A stretch of DNA of 64,000 bases from assembly GCA_963695415.1 (NCBI GenBank), contig CAVOGL010000008.1, forward strand, positions 62,001 through 126,000, read 5' to 3'. Made by a program: the position numbers and the translations under genes. Shown piece after piece: positions 55,460 through 64,000 of this stretch; position 1 is the first letter of the stretch; every line of letters begins with the position of its first letter. Under the pieces are notes generated by a model. The model saw only the letters and a list, made by a program, of their open reading frames with translations. It was not told the DNA's origin and searched no databases. The DNA comes from CAVXWV01 sp963695415 (GTDB lineage Bacteria; Chloroflexota; Anaerolineae; Anaerolineales; UBA4823).

Positions 55460-56432
55460 ATGAAGCTAAGACTTCTCGGTCAGTATCTCCCCCCGCGCCG
55501 ACGACGACGAACTGCTGTTCGTCAAGCAACTGGGCGCTGAATGCGTCTACACGTGGGTACCCGACAGCCAGATGGACGCCGCCTCTCTCACGGAATTGCG
55601 CCAGAAGGTGGACGATGCCGGACTGGTACTCCACAACGTGGGAAATATTGGCTTAGGCAAGTGCGACAAGATCCAACTCGCCCTTCCGGAGCGAGACGAG
55701 AAAATCGAAGCGTTCAAGCAGTTCTTGAGGAACCTTTCGGCTGCGGGGATCTATATCACCACGTTCACGTGGGAACAGGCGGGAGTGTGGAGTTCCGAGC
55801 TTCACGGGAGCAGTCGAGGCGCACCGGCGCGCCGAGTCGAGATGCACGAACTCGAACAGAGGCCTTTCACGCACGGTAGAGAATACTCGGAAGAGGAGAT
55901 CTGGGACAATTTCGCCTACTTCATGAGGGAGATCATCCCGGTCGCCGAGGAGACAGGAGTCCGGCTTGCCCTCCACCCGAATGATCCCCCGGTTCCGATT
56001 ATCGGCGGTGTCCCGTGCCTCATCCACAGCTTCGAGAGCTATAAGCGCGCCTTCGAGATTGCGGGCAGCGATGCCCTGGGCATGGAGTTCTGCACCGGGT
56101 GCTGGCTGGAAGGGGGAGATGCCTTTGGCGACGTCGAAGCAGGTCTCCGCTGGTGCAGCGAGCAGGGTCGCATATGCCTGGTGCACTTTCGCAACGTCAG
56201 CGCGCCTCTGCCGAACTTCACGGAGACATTTCTCGACAATGGCTACAAGGATATGTATCCCCTGATGAAGATTTTGGTCGAGACGAAGTACGAGGGCACG
56301 GTCACGCTCGACCACACGCCGAGATTCTCCCCGTACGCCGGGAGGGGAAGCGGTACAGCTTATGCGATCGGCTACATGAGGGCGCTGCTGGAGAGGGCAG
56401 AAGCGGAGTGCGGGCACGAAACAACCAGGTAA
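55460..56432 (+). CDS. uxuA: Mannonate dehydratase (UxuA family), frameshifted
   Basis: About 324 residues. The start ATG at 55460 follows GGAGAAGAAG and gives MKLRLLGQYLPP. A slip in the CCCCCC run at about 55490 then moves the frame to ADDDELLFVKQLGAECVYTWVPDSQMD, and the barrel continues to 56432. Family-typical blocks: DAGLVLHNVGN, RLALHPNDPPVP, GMEFCTGCWLEGGD, ICLVHFRNVSAP, FLDNGYKDMYPLMKIL and TLDHTPRFSP. The enzyme (Fe or Mn, His/Cys ligands) removes water from D-mannonate to give 2-keto-3-deoxygluconate. It supplies the step missing after uxaC and the SDR at 5.6-7.9 kb. It stands alone between two leftward genes. Confidence 0.85.
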
Positions 56433-56791
56433 GTGACCATTGCTCGTGTATGTATTTTACAAAAATCCCAGGATCGACGGGTAGTGATACCCGACCTACA
56501 AGAAATGGTATCTCGGTGGATTTGGAAAATTCGAGTAGGGGCTGCTCTACCTTCGGTAGAGACCCGACGAATCTGCTCAAGACATCGTCAACGTGGATTG
56601 TTGTTCACCATAATGGTGTCAGGCAAGACACGGGTAGCCCTTTGAGTGGGGCAGATACCTGTTCCGGGTAAACACGGGCCGAGACGATCGGGGGCTGAAT
56701 TGCTGGCATTCAGGGCAAGATGTTGCTTTGCCAGAATGTGGTAAGAAACCCGACCTACGACATGCGGGATGTCTCGCCACTGACACATAAC
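56433..56791. repeat. 359-bp gap with several REP-like palindromes
   Basis: No gene seen. Palindromes: CGGGTAGTGATACCCG (56478-56493, followed by ACCTAC), CTCTACCTTCGGTAGAG (56545-56561), and a half-element AAACCCGACCTAC near 56750. They match the family at 37284 and 48236 in sequence style and lie between convergent genes. Confidence 0.65.
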
Positions 56792-59700
56792 TTACTCTAC
56801 AATCACCCAATCGCTGCTGCTGCGACCGAAGACCTCCGGTGAGTACATTTCCTCGGCTTTTGCCGGCGGGGCGATGAAGGTGCCGGGGGTGGTGGCGCGG
56901 GCGATGTAGGTGTAATCGTAGACGCCGTCCCACAGCAGGGGTGTGAAGGCTTCGGCGCGTTCATCGCGCAGGTTCTGGTGCTCGTACCAGGTCCAGCTCC
57001 ACCACCACCAGCCGTAATCGCGTTCCTGGCTGTTCGGGTCTGCGGGGACGCTGCCGGAGACGGCCAGAGCAGGATTGACGATCTCGAGTCCTGCCGGGAG
57101 CGGATCCGCCAGGGCGACGTGGTAGCGGCGGTTCTCAGCGACCATCTTGATGCGCACGCGCACGCGTGTACCCGCCTTGATGTGCCACCTGCCCTGTTCG
57201 TCGCGGCTGACATCCGCGGGATCGTCCACAGCTTCGTAGGTGCGCTGGACAGTGAAGCCCATATCGAGCGGGTCCAGCTGCAGGTCCGCCGGTGCGTAAC
57301 GCAGTCCCAGGCGGTAGTACAGGCGACCGGCGCCATCCTTGCTGATCACCAGGTCCTGCTGCTTCCCACCCCCCAGGCTTTCGTCGACCAGGTATGCCAT
57401 GGGTACCCTGGTCTCGTATCGTTCGGTGGTGTAACCCTGGTAAGCGTGCTCTCCGGCGTAGGTCTCGCCCAGCCAGATGCGGGCGACGAAATCGGGTTCC
57501 TGGGATTCGTAAGTGTCGAAATAGCGGTCCATCGCCAGGAGTACGAAGACGTTCTCCTGCGTGTTGTACCAGCGACCTTTGGTGCGGTGCGCCAGCAAGC
57601 CGTTGACCAGCTTGGGGACCAGGTCGCTGGCAGGATCGTCGCCGATCAGGGCGTCCAGCAGGATGGCGTCGGTGCGGCGGTTGGAGCCCAGGAGGAGGTA
57701 GTTTTCCTCCCCGGCGACGGTCTCGTCGTAGTCCGTGGTGAAATTGGCAGCGCCAGCAGTCTCCACGACCCGGTTGCCCACCAGGGTGCGAATGGCTTCC
57801 AATTCCTCGGTCGCGCTCGAATCCTGCAGCACCTGCCAAAGCCAGCCGACCGCGTCCAGGCTGAGTTTTTCCAGACCGGCTTCGTCGATCAACCGCTGCG
57901 CCTTGGCGATGTCGCGGTCGCCGCTGAGGTGCCTGACGTATAGTGCGTATGCGCTCAGAGTCTGGCGGGTGTGTTTGCCGTACCAGTGGGGATAATGGCT
58001 CTCGATCTGGCGCAGGTATTCCAGGGCACCCTGCTTCAGCGGCGTGGGCACGCTGAAGCCCATCATCTCCGCACGCTGCAGTGCATGAGCGATGTGGATG
58101 GTGTTGAAGGGGATCGAGTCCCAGCCACGGCGCCAGTAAGGGAACCCGCCGTCGTCGTTCTGCATGCCCTGAAGGCGCTCGATGTCGCTCTCGACTGCCT
58201 GCTCCATCTCTTCAGGCGAGGGCAAGCCTTCTGCATCGAAAGCGGAGAGCACATCGCGCAGAGCGGCGATCGCCAGGATGCGCGAGGCAAGCTGCTCGCT
58301 GCACTCGTACGGATAGGTGACCAGGTAAAGCACCGCGTCGGTCAACGCCTGCAGGGCGGTGGAGGAAGTCTGGATCTCGAGTCCGCCGTACTGCGGGAAG
58401 ACGCCCGTGGGGGAGGCGACCGGTTGGAAGACGGCGCCTTCATCGACCACGCCGTAGGTGGCGAAGGCTTCGGTGGTGGCGGGCGTGTAAACGGGCAGCG
58501 TGATCGTGGTGGCATCGGCGAAATCGCCGGAAACGACAGCAATCTGTATGGTGGCTTCACCCGCACGGTCGGTCTCAGCGGGGAAGCGCACTTCCACGCG
58601 GTCGTGGGCGGGAACCTGGACGCTCTGCCCGGCGGAGGCCTGAACCTGACCGTCTTCGGCAGTCAACTTCAGGTTAACCGGCACGCACGACCACGTCCAC
58701 CTGGCGGGGTTCGTCCGTCTGGTTCTGCAGGACGACCGGCAGCTCGAAGCGGTCGCCAAAGTTGAGGAAGCGCGGCGCCGAGGGGCGCACCATCACGGGC
58801 AGACGGGCGGTCAGGTTGGTCTCCCCGATACCGAACTGCCTGCCCTCGTCCACCGCCACCACCATCACACGGTAACGGGTGAGGTTGTCCGGTAGTTTCA
58901 CGGTGACCTGCGCCTCGCCGGTTGGATCTGTGCGCACTTCGGGGGCGAAAGTTGCCAGGGGATTGAAGTCCGTGCGCATGCGGATGGGTTCGGGAGCAGA
59001 TTCATCCGCACCCCTGCCTCCGGCTTCGGAGGTCGGCATGGGCGCCATGGCAGGCGCTTCCAATTCCATCGCCGCTTCCTCCTGCACATCGACAGCTTTT
59101 TCGAGGACTTCCTCGCTGCCAGCCAGCGCCAGCGGGTCTGCCAGGACCAGGCTCTCACGAGCATAACGTACCTGCAGGTACGAAGGTCGTTGCGAATAGA
59201 AAACGCTGAGAGGATTAACCATCTGATAATTGCTCAGCGCCAGGACGGCTTCATCTACCACCACAACCGCCAATTCTGCACCTTGAACAGGTTTTCCGGA
59301 AGCATCTTTCAAAACCAGGTCAATTACGGTCTCAGCCCCGGGCTCCAGTTCCGTCTCCTGAGGCTTTATTTGCAGCTCGAGGGTCCGGTTCAGCGGTGGA
59401 ATGCTCAATGAAAGCTGACCCGTTGCGTAAGCGGGTCGAGGCGGTACGCCTGGGATGGCTTCCCCGCGGTCATCGGTGCGCGCGGTCGAGCCGACCAGGT
59501 CCACCTGGATGCTCAGGTTGGGAATGTGTGCATCCTCGATGGGGATCTCAAGGGTGTGGTCGGTACCCTGGATGATGAAGCGCTGTGTGTAGAGGATTCC
59601 GTTACGGCTGACGGTAAGCAGACCCTCGGCGTTCTCAAAGGGAGCCTGCACCAGCACCAGTGCGGTGTCGCCGGGCTGGTAGGTCTCCTGGTCGGGGATC

Positions 59701-62700
59701 AACACAACCTGCTCCAGCTCCACCTTGCGTGAGGCAGGGCGCTGACCGCCGCTCACCCAGCGGGTGACTGTGCTCTGGTTCTGGCGACCGAGAGAATCCT
59801 GAACGGAGGCGGTGATCTGGTATTCACCGCCCACCGCGGTCTCGAAGGTGCAGCGCACCGGCTGCATGGTCGATCCTACCGTGCAGGTCTGGACGTCAGC
59901 TTCTGACTGGCGCCAGTTCCCGCCTTCATATTTCCATTCCAGCCGCGCCGAGGTGACCGTGATTGGGCGATCTTCAACGGGATTGCCGTCCAGGTCGGTG
60001 ACGATCAGGTCGATGTCGATGGGGGTGCCGCGCTCGACGAAGTACTGCGGGCTGCGCAAACCGACATAGAGATGCGCAGGATGCACCAGCAGGCTGGTTG
60101 TACTGGACCATGCCTGACGGTTGACGTCCATGACCGTCGCCTCCGCCAGCACGCTGTAAGGCTGCGGTTGCGTATATTGATTGAAGTCCAGGCGCAGGTA
60201 ATGGTTTCCGCTGTCATCGGTCTGTCCGGTAAAAGTCTCGGCGAAATCGGTGCCATACTCGATGTAGATGCCCTCATCCGCATCATAGCGATAACCGCCC
60301 CACCAAGGCTGCCATTTGCCGAAAATGAAATCGGGCCAGTTGGGCGGTGAGTAAGAGGATGGAGAGGAGGTGACAAACCAGGTGACCTCGGCGTTGGGCA
60401 GCGGGTCGCCGGCGTAGTACTTCGCCTCAACAGCGACCACGGCATTTTCTCCGGCGAAGTAGGGACCGGTGCTCTCGTTGCGCGCCTTCACCTCGAATTC
60501 CGGACGGCGGAATTCCTGGATCTGGAAGGCGTGGTAATACTCACGGTTGCTCAGGTTACCTAAAAACCCCTCAGCCTGGAAGTACACCTGGGTGTAACCC
60601 AGGTTGACGCTCTCCGGGATGGTGAAGACGAAATCGAAGCCGCCCAGGGCATTCAGGCTCACACTGCCGTCGCCCAGCACGTTGCCCTGGGATCCGGTGA
60701 TGGTGTAGCGGACAGTATCGACCAGGTCCGCGACCATGCCGACGTCTCCGCCCTGCAAGCCGCCGACTTTACGCAGCCAGCCTTTGAAGTGCACTTCCTC
60801 GCCCGGACGGTACATCTGTCGGTCGTCGAACACGTACCAGCGCAGTTCATCGCCGACTTCGTAGGACTGCCAGCCGTACTCGTCCCAGAAATAGGGCGAG
60901 GATGGCAGGATGGCTGAGTCTGCTCCCTTGCGTGCGACGAGGTAACGGGCGCCGTCGGGGATGGGGAAACGGGCGACGCCGGCATCATCGGTGAGGGCGG
61001 TCGCACCACCGTTTCCGGGCGCAACCGTCACCCCCGCCAGCGGCGCGCCGTCCTGCAGGCTGCTCGCCCAGGCGACCATCTCGCTGTGATCGTTGAAGGC
61101 GTCCAGCCCGATCTGGGTGACCTGCACCCAGGTCTGGACGGTCTGCCAGAAGCGGTCGCGATCATCCTTGAGCACACCTCTTGGCGGCTGCACGACCACG
61201 ATGAAATGCCCGTATGCGCCGTCCATGTACTGGCTCAGACCGATGGACAGCTCCGCCAGCGTATCGCCGGCATTTTCAACATTGAGGGTGCCATCGAAGA
61301 CTTTACTTCCGGGCGGGGTGGGTGTTTTATTTTCCCAGCGCCACTCACGCAGGTAGGCGTGGAAGGCGGGCCAGTCCGTGGGCTGGACGGCGTAGATCTG
61401 CACCTCCAGCCGGGGCATGTTGACCGCGTAAACAGAATACGCAGGTGCTTCCAGGCTGGGGTCGAGGGTGACGAAATACTGCTCGGTCCCATAAAGGCGC
61501 GGCTCCGCCTCGCCCACCCGGAAGGTCAGGCGGGCGTCCTGTCCCAGCTTTTGCCCGAAGATGTCCTCGATCTCATTGCTGAGTTCTACCGTGTAGGTGG
61601 TGCGTGCCTGGGTGGCGCCGCGGCACCTCGAGCATGCTGCCGAAGAGGTTGACCGTTGCACCGGGCAGCTCAGGCGAAATCGTCAGGAATTCTTCTTTGA
61701 ATTTCAGGTTGTCGATGTTGTTGTTGAAGCGAATGAAGAACGGCGTCAGGGGACGGCACTGCTCATTGCCCCAGGAACAGCCGTGTTCTTCGATGCGCAG
61801 GGGGTCGTAGGTGTGGAAGCTGAAGCCCTTTGATTGAGAAGTGACCAGGGGTCCTTCTGCAGAGGGCGTGCCCGGACCGACGCGCACCTGGATCGTCGTG
61901 CCGGGGGGCAGGGGCTCCTGGGGACGCAGTGCCAGCCAGCGGTCAGGCAGGGCGTTCTTCGCCAGGCGCCTGACTTGAGCATCTGCCTGGATCTCTTCCT
62001 CGGATGCCAGCCTCAAGCCAACATCCCTGCCGCCTGCATTTAAATGGACTGTCTTGAGCACAGCTTCGGGATCGATGCGCTGGTCGAAGGCAAGGAAAAG
62101 TACGGGCTCGAGGGGCTGGGGGATATCGGCTGGGTGCCAGCGAACGACTACCGGGGGAGGCGTGCTGAACGTCCACTCGACCGAGGCCTCCAGGGTCCCG
62201 CCCGCGGCTGATTTCGTACCGGCGGGGATGGTGGCGGTATAGCTTGTTGCTTTGGGGAAGCGGTCGATCAGGGCGGAATCGTACTCGAAGGTCAGCGTCT
62301 TCGTGCCCAGCCAGCGCCAGGTGCCTTCCAGGGCTGGCTCGATCTGCACGGGCACGTCACCAGCCTGCAGGTCCTCGATCGTCGCCAGGGGCACCATGGG
62401 CTGGTTAAAGGTCACGCTGAGGAAAGGCGCCACGGGGATCTCGCCTTCGGGCGAATAGCGCAGGACTTTTAACGGACCGGCTTCGACCTGTTCTGGCGGG
62501 GCGACAGCGTCTTCGGACGGGAATGTGGTCTCGACCGTATCACCGGTGCGCGGCGGGGGGATGGGCTCCTGTGCCAGGCGGAAATCGACCTGGTCTTCGG
62601 GTGCAGCAGGGATGGCAGGCAGGCGCCCCAGGATGCGGTCGACCTCTTCCTGGGTCAGCGGATCGCCTGCAATGTAGCTGACAGAATTCGGCGCGCTGCG

Positions 62701-62926
62701 GCTGGGGGTTGCCTTCGCTGAGGGAAATCATCATCCCGCCTCCTTCCTCACCGAATGTGGTGACAGTGGTGGTTTCGAAGTTAATGCCGGAAGGGATGGT
62801 GGTGGTTCGTGAGCCGGGTTTTATCGTGTTCCAGTTATAGACAATGAGAAAAATCCCGGCGGCGAGCAGGATGACTGCCCCGAGCGCGAGGAACCAGTAT
62901 TTTTTGAGCAGGTTTTTCAGGTTCAT
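56792..62926 (-). CDS. Bacterial alpha-2-macroglobulin with thioester motif, frameshifted
   Basis: About 2045 residues. Start at 62926 with GGAGGG before it; residues 1-35 hold a membrane anchor (YWFLALGAVILLAAGIFLIVY). Four frames are joined by one-base insertions near 62705, 61615 and 58690. MG-type beta domains run through the N-terminal two thirds (PVAPFLSVTFNQPMVPLAT, RQMYRPGEEVHFKGWLRKVGG, the conserved A2M block). The thioester motif CSEQ is at 58292-58303 (YPYECSEQLASR), inside the helical barrel domain, followed by the receptor-binding-like C-terminus. Such proteins sit outside the membrane and trap attacking proteases by covalent thioester capture. The usual partner PBP1C is not next to it. 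Confidence 0.88.
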
Positions 62927-63102
62927 GACCACATCCCTCCGTTGTGGCAGTGGGCGTGGTAAAGGAGTGATCGCCCACTGACTGAATTATATAACGTTTG
63001 CAGGGAGGGATTGGTTCCCATGTACTTAAGTGTTAGCCTGTGCTATTCTCCAGCTAACCGTTGACTACGCTTCTTGGACTTACCACGAGTATACGTTGTA
63101 GA

Positions 63103-63139
63103 TTGCACAAAACCGCATTTGTGTTGCGGATTTGTGCAA
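63103..63139 (+). promoter_or_regulatory. Inverted repeat just upstream of a -10 box, candidate operator
   Basis: Arms TTGCACAAAACCGC (63103-63116) and GCGGATTTGTGCAA (63126-63139) pair at 13 of 14 positions around a nine-base centre. A TATAAT lies 11 bases further on (63151-63156), and the aldo/keto reductase starts at 63215. The geometry suits a dimeric repressor or activator site. Confidence 0.55.
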
Positions 63140-63214
63140 AAACACTTTGGTATAATCCCCCAATCCGTTTAACGACAACCTGCGCAGCACAACTCCAACT
63201 AAGGACCTCAATTC

Positions 63215-64000
63215 ATGACCTTATCCATCCACTCCACCCTCCCCCTCAACAACGGCGTCACCATGCCCGTCCTCGGCCTCGGCACATTCAAATCCGCCCA
63301 GGGCAAAGAGACCCAGGAGGCGGTGCGCTGGGCGCTCGAGGCAGGCTACCGCCACATCGACACCGCCGCCATCTACGGCAACGAAGACGGATGTAGGTGC
63401 GGGCATCCGCCAGAGCGGCGTGCCGCGCAAGGAGATCTTCATCACTACCAAGGTGTGGAACGGCGACCAGGGCTACGACTCAACCCTGCGAGCCTACGAT
63501 GAGAGCCTGAAAAAGCTGGGGGTGGAGACGGTCGACCTGTACCTGATCCACTGGCCCATCCGCGGCACCTGGCAGGACACCTGGCGCGCCCTGGTGCGTA
63601 TCTATGAAGAGAAGCGCGTAGGTGCCATCGGGGTGAGTAATTTTACCGTCAGGCACCTGAAAGAGCTGCTGGCGAGATCAGCCCGGTCGTTCCTGCCGTC
63701 AACCAGTTCGAGGTGCAGGTCTTCTTCCAGCGCCAGGAGCTGGTCGATTTCTGCCAGGAGAAAGGCATCACTGTGACCAGCTACAGCCCTCTCACCCGCG
63801 GGCGCAAGCTGGACGATCCTGGACTGGTGGCTATCGCTAAGAAATACGGCAAGACGACGGCGCAGCTGATGATCCGCTGGACACTGCAGAAGGGTATGAT
63901 CGTGATCCCCAAGTCAGTGCGACGCGAGCGCATCCACGAGAACGCGGATGTGTTCGATTTCGAGATCAGCGCCGCGGACATGGCAGCCCTGGCAGGCATG
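63215..64000 (+). CDS. Aldo/keto reductase, frameshifted and cut by window end
   Basis: The visible ~260 residues match the ~275-residue AKR5-type family (2,5-diketo-gluconate reductase/YvgN-like). GVTMPVLGLGTFKSAQG at the start; the catalytic tetrad is visible as D and Y in HIDTAAIYGNE, K in TTKVWN and H in YLIHWP. Slips occur near 63388 (one extra G; the shifted frame then reads VGAGIRQSGVPRKEIF) and near 63670 (one G lost; then EISPVVPAVNQFEVQVFF). The C-terminal IPKSVRRERIHENADVFDFEIS is the NADPH-binding part and runs off the end. It reduces sugar or ketone carbonyls with NADPH in the cytoplasm. A palindromic operator candidate precedes it. Confidence 0.85.

Overview
The window reads as a chromosomal piece from a free-living, probably anaerobic, sugar-degrading bacterium, most likely of the phylum Chloroflexota (Anaerolineae-like). 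This is an inference. It rests on the mix of polyol and sugar-acid pathways, two FGGY kinases, several class I and II aldolases, a MalT-type LuxR regulator, a 1433-residue acyl-CoA dehydratase activase of the anaerobe type, a sulfide:quinone oxidoreductase operon, a thioester alpha-2-macroglobulin and palindromic intergenic repeats. I saw no rRNA, tRNA, CRISPR array, prophage or complete insertion sequence.

Layout. 0-3.1 kb: the end of a GHMP kinase, a HIT-type nucleotidyltransferase or phosphorylase and a sulfatase. 3.7-7.9 kb: a GT-C glycosyltransferase, then uronate isomerase and an SDR fructuronate reductase. 7.9-11.3 kb (leftward): a decay zone with a chimeric DegT aminotransferase remnant, two amidohydrolases, and GH16 and glycyl-radical-enzyme remnants. 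11.4-13.3 kb: a LarA-family nickel-pincer enzyme and gluconokinase. 13.5-17.3 kb: a lipoprotein, a DUF255 thioredoxin-domain protein and a small membrane protein. 17.4-20.8 kb: a sulfur operon (ArsR regulator, SQR, DUF1641, DsrC/TusE-like, DsrE-like) closed by a terminator. 20.9-28.3 kb (leftward): a seven-gene sugar or polyol operon (FGGY kinase, Gfo/Idh/MocA, Zn-alcohol dehydrogenase, unknown TIM barrel, cupin phosphoglucose isomerase, 2-hydroxyacid dehydrogenase, shikimate-dehydrogenase-like). 28.4-30.6 kb: a SulP-STAS-cNMP transporter. 31-34.3 kb (leftward): xylulokinase-like, PfkB and class II aldolase genes. 34.8-38.7 kb (rightward): a small Cys protein, an LsrF-like aldolase, a class II aldolase and an aldolase/SDR fusion. 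38.8-41.5 kb: a MalT-type regulator. 41.6-44.5 kb: a small protein and a PEP-synthase-like enzyme. 44.6-50.6 kb: a helical-repeat protein, an MNT nucleotidyltransferase, an EamA transporter, an ADP-ribosylglycohydrolase and a UroD-like protein. 50.8-55.1 kb: the giant activase. 55.4-56.4 kb: mannonate dehydratase. 56.8-62.9 kb: alpha-2-macroglobulin. 63.2 kb to the end: the start of an aldo/keto reductase.

How the genes fit together. Uronate isomerase, fructuronate reductase and the distant mannonate dehydratase make up a uronate-to-KDG route. The LarA-like enzyme beside gluconokinase suggests epimerisation and phosphorylation of an aldonate. Two kinase/dehydrogenase/aldolase clusters (21-28 and 31-38.7 kb) look like separate catabolic routes for unidentified sugars or polyols.

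Caution for readers. At least fifteen otherwise well-conserved genes are broken by single-base frameshifts, several at short homopolymers. I interpret most of these as sequence errors and annotate each such gene across its full length, giving the position of each shift. The remnants at 7.9-8.5 and 10.2-11.3 kb carry internal deletions and chimeric joins, so I call them true pseudogenes.
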